Source: Procambarus clarkii (taxonomy: Eukaryota; Arthropoda; Malacostraca; Decapoda; Cambaridae). Taken from it: 64,000 nt of DNA. A program made the position numbers and the translations under genes. Below the pieces are notes generated by a model. That model was not told where the DNA came from, made no database searches, and saw only the letters and a program-made list of their open reading frames with translations. Location of the stretch: NCBI RefSeq assembly GCF_040958095.1, contig NC_091227.1, positions 19,597,210 through 19,661,209 on the forward strand, written 5' to 3'. Shown here in pieces: positions 46,831 through 58,900 of the stretch; position 1 is the stretch's first letter; the number at the start of each line of letters is the position of its first letter.

Positions 46831-47018
46831 TTTTGACCAGACTACACACTAGAAGGTGAAGGGAAGACGACATTTCGGTCCGTCCTGGACCATTCTCAAG
46901 TAGATTGTCATTTCGACTTGAGAATGGTCCAGGACGGACCGAAACGTTGTTGTCCCTTCACCTTCTAGTGTGTGGTCTGGTCAAATTACTTTAGCCACGT
47001 TATTGTGACTCATCGCCT
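46831..47018 (+). mobile_element. near-perfect palindromic element with 15-bp target duplication
   Basis: Arms of 68 bp (46,834-46,901 and 46,916-46,983) pair with only a handful of mismatches around a 14-nt loop. The core is ggtccgtcctggaccattct. A non-palindromic tail, ccacgttattgtgactcatc, follows the right arm. A perfect direct repeat, gcaaactagagtgta, flanks the whole at 46,816-46,830 and 47,019-47,033. Relatives occur at 12,321, 34,540, 36,838 and 38,232. No coding capacity is present; it needs another element's machinery. Confidence 0.85.
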
Positions 47019-47039
47019 GCAAACTAGAGTGTACTCTAA

Positions 47040-48120
47040 TAATACTTGTACTGTAGTAACCAATGATCAAACGTACCTGGGCAGACACTTCTCACTCCTG
47101 GGGGTCAAACAAGGTTAAAGTATATAAACCAGGGAAATAAGTTTCTATTTATTACAAAGGGTTTTATTTCAAAATCTTGGTTACTTTACAAGATAACTGT
47201 TAAAATAGAAGTGATATTTTTACGGAATAGGTATTATTTTGAATAGTTAGTAATGGTAATGTCTTCTCACAGACATAATAACATAGGATAAAAATGTGAA
47301 ATTTATGTAGATTAGACATCGAGATGTAAGTCTCGTCCTAATCACACACTAAGACCTTGACAAAGCACTCGGGTGATAGCCAAAGACTTGGTGTAAATTC
47401 CTTATATAAATTTCACAAATACACGTGTGGATTTTTATCCTGTTTTGAATAGTGTTACTTTAAATACTGGTCCCACTAAAACACTTACCATAGTTGTTGT
47501 TACTTTACAAATCTTCTCACAACTTGATATGAAAATTTAAGATATTTTAACATTGAAAGGTTCTTACCAGTTAACAAATATCATGGACAATGAATATTAT
47601 GACCCGGGACATGTGCTCAGGGATGAACCTCAATGCAAGTAAAATACTCTCAAGTAATGGACAAATAAAAAAATTATTGCCAGCCGACCACTGGGACATA
47701 TAAACACTATGTCCTACACGAAACTATCGTAGAAATAGCACTGCAAATATGACAGTCTCTGCACTTAGCTATAGTAATGTTGAAAACCTCCGAGCATCCC
47801 ACTGACGTCGATAACCTTCTCGCGTCACACCCGTTACCAAATTGAACAAATCGCCTGCGCACATTTTCTTCTAACTGCCAGCATTCCAATAATAATTCCT
47901 TTTCAGATCATATCCCCAGCTTATTTCTTCCTTTGTCTTATTGAGATCCAAACTGGTGTCCTACATTTATCACTGACTTTTACAACATGTTCACGAGTTA
48001 CAGAATGTACTTTGGAAAATCTTTGCATTCAGGGGTTCTTATTTATATTATTTTAAAGATGAACATTTGTACACTGTAACTATGCACTGAGCACTTGCAG
48101 AACTTGCCCACCGTTTCCAT
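47040..48120 (+). other. intronic sequence, nothing recognised
   Basis: No transposon motif or exon was identified on either strand. Confidence 0.4.
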
Positions 48121-48125
48121 CATTG

Positions 48126-48325
48126 TAACATGGGGGAGGGGGGGGTGAAAAAGGAACAATATGGAAAGAAATGAGAAATGAAGTAAAGAGTGAGGGTTTG
48201 GGGTGAATGGAGTAGAGAGGTAGAAGGGAGGTGGGAGGAGTAAAGGAAGTTTGAGAGGTGAAAGAGAAAGTTTGGATAAAGGCAGAGGGAGAGGAGAGTG
48301 TGTAGGAGGTAGAAGGGTAGATAAG
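48126..48325. repeat. purine-rich tract
   Basis: About 190 nt almost wholly A/G on the plus strand, including gggggaggggggggtgaaaa and agagggagaggagagtg. The minus-strand proline/leucine-rich frame of 121 residues is an artefact. Confidence 0.85.
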
Positions 48326-48827
48326 TTGAAATGGAAATGGATTTTTTTTAACATCGTAATAAGCAGGTTTTCTTTAAGAGTCAATTTATTGTGCATGTAA
48401 TGCCCCATTATATTTGTATTGAAATATAGATGTTATAAATAAAATGTACAAAACATCTTTGGTTTGTAGTTTTTACTTTACTGTCCCCCATTTTATATCA
48501 CAAATGGTGGTTTGGTTGTAAAGATGTCACCCTCGATCTACCATCTCCCTACTTAGAAAATTTTCTTCTTTAACTCGGGTAGAATGTTTTGTGGATTCAC
48601 ACTTCCACAAATGTGTAACTGGAACTGCTATGTATTCAAGCTTATCAAGATGAAAATTTGAGAGAAAGTATTTGACTTTGTAAGGGGGCCCTGACGTGTA
48701 GACTAGAGTCGGCAAGAGAGTGAGAAAGGAATAAAGTTGAGTGGAAAACTACTACTGTATATAACTTTCTTAATTATTATATAATTTTCATATTGCAGCA
48801 TTCTTCACTGTTCATGCACAAAAAACA

Positions 48828-49070
48828 TTGATCCCCCACCTTCATTCCCATGTACACCTGCACCCCTATCATCACACCCCTCAACCCTTCCCCCCATGTA
48901 CACTACACCTTCACATTACCTTCATGTTATCTTCACCCCACCTTTATCCTTCCTTCATTCCCCTTTCATCCCACCTTCTCCCCTACCTTCATTCTCCCCT
49001 TCATCCCACCTACATCCTTCCACCACTCCCACCAACAACCCCACATTCACTCCCACTTTATTTGACAACA
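48828..49070. repeat. pyrimidine-rich imperfect tandem tract
   Basis: Variants of ccttcatcccacctt / ccttcattcccct repeat for about 240 nt. All three plus-strand frames are open because of composition. Confidence 0.85.
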
Positions 49071-49484
49071 AAAAGTACTGTGGCATCTGAAATTACAGTA
49101 GTTTGTCAACCATTTTTTTTTTTCAACTGTACTAACTGAATTGGCTTGTCGGACAATTGAAAGGGTCTTGTCTAACAGATGAAAAGGGTTGGTTTGACAA
49201 GTGAAAGTAGTATGACTAAGAATAGTTTGATATTTAATAGATGTTTGACAGACGAGTGATTTGTTTGACAACCAATATGCCTCTGGGATTATTAGATTTG
49301 AACATTTGGCATTGAATAATGTACATAAACTTAACATTTTTATTAAACCATAAAATAATTTCAAAACATGTACTGTACAGTATTTCTTGACAGGAGATTT
49401 AAAAGGAGATGCAATTTATAGTTAGTTTACAGTGAGGTACAGAGAAAGAGGGGCTTGATATGTAGAGTTTTATTAAATGGAGGA

Positions 49485-49740
49485 GTCCTGCTAGGACAGG
49501 CAGCACTGGAACAACAGTGGACATCTTCAAGAGAAAACTAGATTGTTTTCATCAAGGAGTGCCAGACCAACTGGGCTGTGATCGGTATGTGAGCCTGCGG
49601 GCCACTCCAAGCAACAGCCTGGTGGACCAAACTCTCACAAGTGAAGCCTGGCCTTGGGCCAGGCTTGGGGAGTAGAACTACTCCCAGAACCCCATCAAGC
49701 AGGTATCAAGCAGGTACCAATAGAAGCCATCATCAGGCCG
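49485..49740 (+). mobile_element. LINE 3' end
   Basis: It reads TVDIFKRKLDCFHQGVPDQ, then LGCDRYVSLRATPSNSLVDQ, followed by gaaccccatcaagcaggtat. Same family as 42,372-42,665. Confidence 0.75.
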
Positions 49741-49949
49741 TTGTGAATACTTCAGTGGAACATACAAGGTCTTGGAAATAAAAACTAGACTTTCCAGGAA
49801 ATTGTAAATAGTAGAAACAAAAAATTTGTAATAATGTGGTGGTGTTTCTGTAGGGTACACTCCACGTAAGGCAATGGATATATAATTTCCTGTCAAACGG
49901 AATGCAAAGAGTAACAATCAAATAGGGGGGGGGGGAGTTCAATCGGTGA

Positions 49950-50970
49950 AAAGCTCTGTACCCCAGAGCACAGTCCTTTCACCACTGCTTTTTATCATTC
50001 TCATTTCAGATACAGACAAAAATACAAGTCACAGCTTTGTAACGTTGTGGACGATACAAAAATCGGCATGAAATGACTTCTGTAGAAAACATTGAAAACT
50101 AAAGACTTTATTAATTAAAGTCTGGGCAATGGAAAATTACATATTTAAGTGATAAATTCCAGATTTTAGGTTTGGTAAAAAATTAAGCATTTTAAATGAA
50201 ATGCAGGGGACAAGACACAATCGGATCTCATAGAAAGAAAACATACATGCTTTCTGGGAATAACAATGTCAAGACAGCCTAATGTTTAATGAGCACAACA
50301 AAGCTCAATAAAGTTATGGTGATGGGATGAATTATGAGAACCTACAGATCATGGAATGCCACTAATATGTTGCTATCACTTGTGCATAGCTGCTGTGAGT
50401 ATACTGTACTTGGTACTCTCTCTCCCTTTCAGAAGAGAGATTTGTGAAAAAGAGGAAATACAGTGAACTTGATGGCACACATGCTTGCATAAAGCACCTA
50501 AACTATTGTGATCGTCTTGAGGCTCTCAAAATGTACTCCTGAAAGGACACACGAGAGGTATCACATAATATATACATGGGAGATACTGGAAGGCCAAGTT
50601 CCAAATTTACACAGTAAAATAACAACATACTGGAGCGAAAGATATAGTAGAAAATGCAGAATAGACCCGATGAAGTATAGAGGTGTCATAGGTACAATTG
50701 GTGAACACTATGAACATCAGTGGTCCACACACATTCAATTTTCTTCCAGCAAACATAAGAAATCTTGCAGGCACAAAAGTGAAGGTGTTAAAGAGAAAAT
50801 TTAGATATGGTCTTGCAATAATTTCCAGACCAAGCAGATTTAGTGCATATGTGGGCCTGCAAGGTGCTCCAGGCAACAGCCTGTTGGTCCATGTTATGCC
50901 AAGTTGGACTTGGAGTAGAAGAGTACCCAGAACCCTCTCAAAGTATACTCAAAGTACATTCCTGTAGTAT
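49950..50970 (+). mobile_element. degenerate LINE reverse transcriptase, palm to C-terminus
   Basis: It reads SSVPQSTVLSPLLFIILISD (palm), then across frameshifts a C-terminal region YIIYTWEILEGQVPNLHSKI, ISGPHTFNFLPANIRNLAG and YVGLQGAPGNSLLVH. Numerous stops. The tail again matches the family of 42,372 and 49,485, here with more of the body retained. Confidence 0.75.
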
Positions 50971-50999
50971 GCGCTTTATGTTGTTGGGTAAAATTGTGG

Positions 51000-51727
51000 C
51001 CAATAGCTTCATGCAGTAAGGGCAATATGTAGGCAAAAGCCTGACTATGAATAGTTCCAAGAGTATTGTCAAACATTCTCTCTGAACCAGTAAAAGCATT
51101 ATGTAAAGGGAGAGTGCTTTTTTGCTCAAATTTGTGCTTAATTTCAAGAGAATGATAAACTGTGAGGAGTATATACAAATACTGTATGTAGAAAAAATAT
51201 GAACGTCAGTGTGTAAATATATTTGTTATACTCGTGCTGAAGTTTTTCAGAGATTGTTATGGTTACACAACCCTGTTAATTACTCCAAATACTGTGCTTA
51301 AACATGCAAACCTGGTTCTTGATTACTTGTGGGCTGAAGAGATTTGATTTTTGACAATTGTCAATATATATTATTAAGCTATGTATGTGCATGAGTGTAT
51401 GTATTATTAGCTATTTGTAATAGCTAATAACACCCACTTACTAACTTCACTCTCGATGCACACAATACCCAAATGCATTTAGCAATAGACTATAGAAAAT
51501 ATTTTTGTTTATATCCATTTTATCATTAAAATGAATATGGTATATATAATATGTAGCAATAAGTGAGCTTAAATTATAGTACTGTAATGGGTTCTATCCT
51601 GAAATACAGTACAAAGAGGAATATTTGAGAATTACTTTTTAAATGATTAATTATAGAGAAAAGTTGTAGTACAGTATCAGTATTTGAGGCGTTTTATATG
51701 ACAGGCTAAGACAGGCATTGCCTACAG
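51000..51727 (+). other. intron end before the second zinc-finger cassette
   Basis: AT-rich, no repeat recognised, ending in the acceptor cattgcctacag. Confidence 0.5.
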
Positions 51728-51995
51728 GTGGGGCCGGATAGTGACTGTCAGTGGATGGGAAGGGGCAGACAACACGGACAAGCTGTCGGTCTCGCCATGA
51801 TGAGTAAGAAGAAAGACGAATTCAGGAGACTGCATCAGTGCCCCTTCTGTACTTATACAACTGTTTTTCTCAATAATATGAGGAAGCACGTCAGGACGCA
51901 CACTGGTGAAAAGCCATATGTGTGCGCGCTCTGTTCTTTTCGTTCTAACCAGAACAGCAGTCTGAAGAGGCACATGTTAAACATCCATAATAAAG
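51728..51995 (+). CDS. BTB-zinc finger gene, alternative exon 2 (2 C2H2 fingers)
   Basis: The acceptor cattgcctacag precedes a phase-0 start. The leader VGPDSDCQWMGRGRQHG is followed by two fingers, CPFCTYTT...HVRTH and CALCSFRSNQ...HMLNIH (C-x2-C-x12-H-x4-H), joined by TGEKP. Helix -1/2/3/6 residues are F,N,N,K and Q,S,S,R. The exon ends AATAAAG with donor gtaaat, leaving one base of a split codon that joins in frame to 52,249. If the donor is not used, the frame reads on to a stop at 52,043-52,045. The second finger is followed by only a short tail, so this is the smallest DNA-binding version. Confidence 0.88.
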
Positions 51996-52248
51996 GTAAA
52001 TATTTTTTTTACTGTTTGGACATACTTTTAGATCATATTTGTTAATAACATACAGTATAGCTATTATCAAATTGATATAAACTTTACATAACATTGCTAA
52101 TGCCATGACAATTAATCAAAGAAGCCAGTTTCTATTTAATTTTCTGTTAATATATATTTTTCTATTAATTGGAAAGAATCATAGTAATTATTTCCTTTGT
52201 ACAAGGAAAAGTATTTTGATTATAATCATTAAACTTTTTTTTTCACAG

Positions 52249-52289
52249 GTGGGGCTGTTCAAGACCTCTTGAAAGATTTGCAGCTATAA
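52249..52289 (+). CDS. BTB-zinc finger gene, tail exon of the 2-finger isoform
   Basis: The acceptor ttttttttttcacag is very strong. Entering in phase 1 it completes Gly and reads GAVQDLLKDLQL before TAA at 52,287-52,289. The combined isoform would have 102 residues after the common 358. AATAAA at 52,565-52,570 is a suitable poly(A) signal. The amphipathic AVQDLLKDLQL could be a short helix; function unknown. Confidence 0.75.
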
Positions 52290-52564
52290 GCAAAGTGCAG
52301 CTTACCTATTTTTTATTATATGAAGGACAGGTGTTCAAGGATTCTATTGAGAAAACAGAAAACAAATATACTTGATACTTTTGATCAATGTTTGGTTAAG
52401 ATTAGACTTTGTGCTGTTCTTTGGTATTAAGATGAATATACTGTGGTGTACTGATTTCATTGTTAGACAGGTTACTAGTATCCATCAGTACAGTAATGTG
52501 CTCAAAGATGTAATGCAGTGTGTCATACATGTTGATGTAAGCTTTGTCTTGAGGTACTGTATAT

Positions 52565-52570
52565 AATAAA
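52565..52570 (+). terminator. poly(A) signal AATAAA for the 2-finger isoform
   Basis: Canonical hexamer 276 nt after the stop codon of the tail exon. Confidence 0.55.
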
Positions 52571-52599
52571 TGAGTAATTGTGTTTGCATGACTGTGTAT

Positions 52600-53980
52600 G
52601 CGAGTATTTTAATTGGGGATTATAGTGATACCAAACAATTCATTATTTGATTATGGTTTATGGCTATGCATATTAAATACCAAACATATTACACTCGAGA
52701 TGTTACGTTTAGTAACAAGAACATTTGACTGGTCATAAGGATCTGTTCAAATCCAAGGCAATTAAGTTAGATTCATCAGATATGCTCAACAGGAGGGTTA
52801 AAATATATACTCGTGACACATTGTATGAGAAAGTATTTACTTGAGCTTGGCTTATAACATGTTGAAGAGGAGGTTGGCATCTGTCATGTATGTTGCAGAG
52901 TTAGTACCAGTTGGGTGTAATGTCTGAACTTTAACAGTAAATGTTTCGGGGAGATTTAAACGTCATTCTCAGGATTGATATATGTTTGACAAATTGAAGT
53001 TGGTTTTCAAAGGTGCTGGTTATGTGTCAGTACTGTATTAAAGTAGGTACTCTTCTTCTTCAAGGGACTGGTTGTTTTATTTCATATTAGACACGTACTA
53101 AGAGAAAAGGCTAATGCCAAATGTAAGCAGTACTTCATGGCAAGGCCTGGATATATGAACTGCAGGACCTAGTAATTTTAATTTAATAAAGATTTATATG
53201 ATTCAGAAAAATATTTTTGTATTGCTGTACTTTATTTATAAAATATTTGTACAAAGGTCTCATTATTGCTCTATTCGATCCGCTGAATTCCTCATTAGTA
53301 TATTAGCTTTACAAAATTACGAATAATAAATAGATAAAATGACAGTGGAAACCCAATAAGTCTAATGAACAGTGATCAACCAAGATGATGTACATTTTGA
53401 CAAAGTTGCTTAAACAATAAAACGAATTGGTTACATTTAAAAATATAGTTTTCTTCATAGTGTGAAATGATTAGCGAGGAGAAATGAACAAACAAAAGTT
53501 TAGCCACAGGCAATTGTATGGAAATAGTAATGGAAGCCTTCATTGATGTCCTGCATGAAAACCTGTGAGATAAATAAGCCTTAATTATTGTTTTTAGAAT
53601 GGAACATCAACTGCAAATACAGGTATTATGTATAGTATGCCAGTTCTGTTTATATGTTAATTTATTTGTTAAGTTTTAAAATTAATAGTTTTAGTTTCAT
53701 AACTACTTAAACATGGATTGAATATTGCTGCCTGAAGGTTAAACTTTTGAATGTTTGAACTCTTTGTGGCTTTGGCTTAATGATTTTGAAATGTTAAAGT
53801 CTAGATCACATACAGTAGTTAATGCTTTCTATACACCAACAAAGCTAGTATATTATAGTTTGTTAAAATCTGTTGTTGTCTATTAGTTAAGTCTTAGTTT
53901 TTATATTCTAACTTGAATTATCTTGACAGATTCTTTCCAAATTTTGTTGCGTAGACTGGTTGGTCTTAGTCATCCATGGA
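52600..53980 (+). other. sequence downstream of cassette 2, nothing recognised
   Basis: AT-rich, no repeat or exon seen. Confidence 0.4.
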
Positions 53981-53989
53981 AATACTGTA

Positions 53990-54400
53990 CCACTGCTGGT
54001 CAGGTCAAATGTGTACACCTTTGCTCTCTCTGAGGGACCCTACCGTGTCATTTGTGGGTTTGTTGGATATTTGGGTATCCTACTGTGTCATCTGGGGGGG
54101 GGTGTTTCCTGGCTCTATGAGTACCTTACCGTGTCATTTGGGGCTTTACTCTCTTTTTGGGTATCTTAATGCATCATCTGTGTGGGTTTGCCGACTCTTT
54201 GGGAATCCTACTGTCATCTGTGGGTTTGGTGAATGTTTGGGTACCTACTGTGCCATCTGGAGGTTTGCTGGTTATTTGGGTACATATTGTGTCATCTAGG
54301 GGAGATTTGCTGGTTATTTGGGTAACTACTGTGTCATCTTGGGGTATACTGGATATTTGGGGACCTACTGTGCCATCTGGAGGTTTGGAAAAGTTTCTTC
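53990..54400. repeat. degenerate minisatellite, about 38-45 bp unit, roughly 9 copies
   Basis: The core gatatttgggtacctactgtgtcatctggggg recurs with substitutions and length changes. Open frames across it encode repeats such as DIWVPTV and are artefacts. Confidence 0.85.
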
Positions 54401-54559
54401 AACTAACATTGTACTTCTTTCTTTGTCTTATTTTCTAAAAGTATTATTTTTTGTCTTTTTTTCCTTTGTTTTGTCACATCGTTACTTACGCATTCCTCAT
54501 TCTTTTCACCCTTTGGATTTATAATGTATACAAAGGATAACTATTGTCATCCACACTTC

Positions 54560-54655
54560 TGTGGAAGTAAACATTTGATAGAGATTCGGCTTCTCACACG
54601 TGGGGTCCACGACTCGAGACCCATACAGCCCAGGTGAATGGAAAAGATAACTACA
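54560..54655 (+). repeat. tRNA-like SINE fragment
   Basis: cacacgtggggtccacgactcgagacccata...ccaggtgaatgg matches the right half of the palindrome at 6402-6546. Confidence 0.6.
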
Positions 54656-55919
54656 TTTGATGTCTTGTATAAATCAATAAGTCTTTTGTCAAGAATATAT
54701 TTACTTTTTTTATTATTATTTATTTTTATTTATTTTAGCCACTATTAATATACAGTAACTTTTTGTTTTTAAGCATTAACTAAAGAACACACATGTGCAT
54801 ACAGTATATTGATACATATAATTGCACAAAAAAGGTTAAGTTTTAATATAGGTTAATTTTTAATATAGAAATGAAAGTATTGAATATTTTTCTTTGTCAC
54901 CAAAAATCTAGAATTTGTCCTCGCTAATCCTCATGGGTGTCGGTTATAGTAATACTGAACCAATTCACTGTACAGTATACCAGATTTGTATTATTGTGTT
55001 TATGCAACTTTAATAAAATAATAATAATAATAACAGTACTATTATTATTATTACTATTACAGTATCTTTATAAATGCTTCAAAAGCTCATTAAAACAGGT
55101 AAAAGAGGTGAATGTACCAAAAAGAGCTGGGAGGGTTTTGCGTGATGCCACTTTTTAAGAATGGGTAATTCCTATAGGAAAGAATCACAAAATACTGTAC
55201 TGAAAGTACAGTATTTTGTACTTACAGTACAGTAATACCAGTACAGTATTGTGCCATATTACAGTTGGATTTAGAATTTGGGTCATTTAGCTAAAAGTCA
55301 AAGTCACATCTATAAATAGGAAATTGGCATGTGCTAATTAATTTTAAAATACTACAGTATTTTAAAGTAACTTATCAGCTCATGGTTTGCAAAACTGGTT
55401 GTTTTGTTAGATGTAATGCAGTACATCAGAGTTCAGATTGTTTTGCATACTCCTTAGAGGAGTGATTTCATTATTATACATCTGAATCTTGAACAATTAC
55501 ATGTAAATGTTTAAAAGTAAACACTGAAATTGAGACTCCCATTATTCATTTTGTTTCTAGCTCAAATATAACTAAGATATTTCGAAATATATAAAAAAGG
55601 TAAAATATTTGATTTGATGGTGTGCACTTGTGGAGTAAGATAATGATTTAAATAAAAATTTTTTTATTGTAACATACCTCCATCCCTCTTACACCTTCCC
55701 TTGCTCATTCAAAGTGGATTAATAACAAATGCATCAAATCTAAGTGTGGTGTCCTTCCCATTAGTTTCTTCTTGTATATTATAAATTTAATAAGACTGTA
55801 GTCTTTATTCTTTTTACTTTTTAATACTTTTTAGTTTACTTTATTCATTCATGCATGCATTCATTATCATTGCCCTATTTTCAATGTTCATGGGATGTGG
55901 AGGCATCAACCCTGAGAAG

Positions 55920-58900
55920 AGAAAGTAAATAATATAGTGAAAGAATTTTGTGCATATTAAAAATAATATAATTTAATTCATTGCATCATAATACACTTTA
56001 TGGCATCACAAACAAGCATTACCACACTAGCAGTCATCCATAGCAACACTCTGTAACTTCATCAAACCAGGTCATTTTTTTGTTGTCCTTTGTGGCTGCA
56101 AAATAGTTGTTTACTTCTGTCCTAGTCTCCATAGCAGGGTTCGGTCATTCCACGTCCAGTTGCAGTACCTGTAGTTGCCTTTCATGTTGTCCTATGGGAC
56201 CTGCACCATAGATAACCTGGCATAGGTTAACCATTTTTATGCAGTGCAGGTTGTCTTACCCATGAAGTTCTGGATGGTTTTTGTCCATTTCCAAGGTTTT
56301 CCTGGTTCTTTATTCCTACAAGTTGTGATCTTGGGCTTCCTTGTGACTTTGTATACGCTGGCTAGCCATTTTGATTCTCTCCACGAGTCCACTTGGTCAT
56401 TTTTCTCTTTGTTTGTTTTCCCGTTTTCTCTCCTCTCCTCGGAGGTTGCAGTTTTGGGTGTTTGTGGGTGTGTATATTCAGCTGCTTTGCAATATGTTCC
56501 AGCTATGATTGGCAGCTTTTATTCCATTTTTGGGGTATTTGGTGCCCATGTTTCTCGGGCTCCTGGTTTGATTTCTAGGACATGGGAGCCCAGGTGTATG
56601 TGTGTGTACTCTGCATTACTTGCCATGGGGACATTTTCAGTGATCGGTGTGGTTTGTTCTGACAGCCTTTCATAGTATGCCATCATGGTGCCAGCTATGG
56701 ACCTTCCAGGTTACCTTGTCCCTAGTTCTGCATGCAGTTTTGAGCATCCTTTTGCTCATTTCCCTGATCTCCTGAATACCAATTGGCAGTTCTGCTATTC
56801 AGGTTTTCCCTGGACCCAAAGTCTTTCCCAGATTGACTTGTGTGTGGTCCTCAAGCATACTGTATATGTCTTCAGGGAATCTACATTCTTATCTCTCTAC
56901 CTCAACGACTAGTTACTTTGGGTCCTCCAGTCCTCCAATTTGTCTGATAGCCAGGGTTTGGCTCTTTTCCAGTTGGCTACTCTTGATTTGTTATTAAGTG
57001 GAGTACATTTCAGTGCCTTTCCAGGCCTTAGCTGACCTGGGCATAGTCTAGGATACCATTCCAGCCTCCTGTTTTGCTTCCTCAGTTGGCCCTATTATAG
57101 CTGTGCCTCTGAACTCAAACTGATGTCTGGGTGGTCTCGAGCTTTCCTGTCAGGATCTCCTGCACCTTTTGGGCAACATTTCTTTCACCCTCATGATGAT
57201 CCTGCTGGACTGAGGCTGGCTGAAGGCACTGTCCACTTTGGTCACTGTCGGAGCAGTGTTGTGCATGTTTTCTTAGTTGAGTTAGCTCTCAGTTGGGGCT
57301 TTGTCTGTAGCTCTCCCAGCAAGGGTCAGCATCAATGGCCTCCTTGGCTTTGTCTACTCTTTAACCCCTGCAGTGTGCACCGGTTTTTGGCGAAAACTTC
57401 ATGCAATTGTTACGGACATATTTTTGTTGTTTTTATAAATGTTCAGGTAAATTTAATGTTAACATGTTTCCAAACTCAACCATTTTAATTTTAAAACACA
57501 GTGACGAAAACATTAAGAAACATTAAAATATAGCCTAATTAAAAAAATAGGACAACTCTCGGAACAAGATTTCTTGACTGGCACAGCACAGTAATTAAGG
57601 TGTGGATTTTGTGATGATCTTGAGGGCACTTCAATGAGTCTGTCTCCTGTAGGGCTTATCCCTAAACCACCCCTATCCCCCTGAGAAATAGGGGTGGTTA
57701 CATTTGTTTCCTTTCCCTATGAGCTGGTCTCTGGGTGGCCTTGCTTCTGGCTTCTTGGGTTTTGGGCATCAGTGATGCTCCCTTTTAGGGCATGCTGACC
57801 ATTCTTATGGTTTCTCTCTCATTTCCATATGTTTTGGCAGAGGGCAGTGGTTGGATCCTCTTCCTCCTGGATTAGTGGACTGTTCAGCTGTCCAATTGAG
57901 AGTGGTTTGCCTCTGTATGGTCCGATGGGTTTCCAATCAATGGGAGACCATTTCCAGATTATAGAGTGGTGCAGAAATTGCATTTCACTTGACTTGGGGA
58001 AAATGGCCTTATCTTTCCTAGTCAAGCTGCTGCTTTCCAGTCTTTTGTAGGCTACTTTTATGGGCAGGTTCCACCGTATGTTTCCCGGCCCATCTCACCC
58101 AGCCTCTTGTGATTCATGGCGCTCTACCTGTCCGTGTGTGTATGTGGGTTTTCTTCGCTTTGTGTCCCATCTCCTATGTAGGAGTTGGGTGTTGGATTCT
58201 TGGTGCTATGTTGACTTTTTGGCTGTCTAGGGCATTCTTTGGTCTTTGAGTGTGTCCATTATGAGATCTATTCTGTGGCTGTGGTATTGTATTTAGCATG
58301 CTGTTGGAGTTGGGGCTCTTGTTTTTCACATCCCGTACTCAAATGTCTGTCTTTCCCAGATCCTCTGCATTGTGGTTTGGTCCAGCCAGCCAGCTGCTTG
58401 TTCCTCGTCTAAGGATATAATTCAAAATTTAATACATTGTGTCATAGGGACAGGGCGCCAGTTTATACATACAGTACATGTACTTAAATCAAGGTCCTTC
58501 CCCTCCCAGGGTTGGATTACTGACCCTCCCAAGAGTGCAACCCCACAACAAGCTGACTAACTCATGGTACCTATTTACTGCTAGGTGGACATTAGGTGAT
58601 AGGAAATACACTGATCCATTTGTCCCATCCAGGATTCGAACCTGAAATTCTCGATTGTGAGTCGAGAACGAACCCGACTGTACTGTACTACCAGGACCCT
58701 TGAATGCAGATGTTTCCTACTTTACTAGCTTTCTTGCCATTTTGTCTTCAGCTGCTATTTGGACTCTGCTTCTGGTGGTCCTTTTGCTGCTCTTTAGTTT
58801 TACTATGCCTCAACCTGTCCTCCTACAAAGAACATCGCTTTTTGCTCGTATGCTTTAAATAAGGCCAAAAATTGATGTACTAGAAAATGGAAATGGCTCG

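Noticed and set aside
48043..48408. 121-residue minus-strand Pro/Leu-rich frame
   Set aside because: A purine-rich tract read in antisense; it has no stops for compositional reasons.
48828..49139. Three overlapping plus-strand frames rich in Pro/His/Ser
   Set aside because: Pyrimidine-rich low-complexity DNA is open in all three frames.
50894..51178. 94-residue minus-strand frame
   Set aside because: No recognisable motif, no supporting splice sites, and it overlaps the tail of a plus-strand LINE.
53960..54524. Repetitive plus-strand frames with VIWVPTV-like repeats
   Set aside because: Minisatellite translation, with no splice or start context.
56244..57488. Hydrophobic plus-strand frames resembling membrane proteins
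   Set aside because: No conserved motif, no phase-compatible exons, and several breaks; more likely degraded repeat than a host gene.
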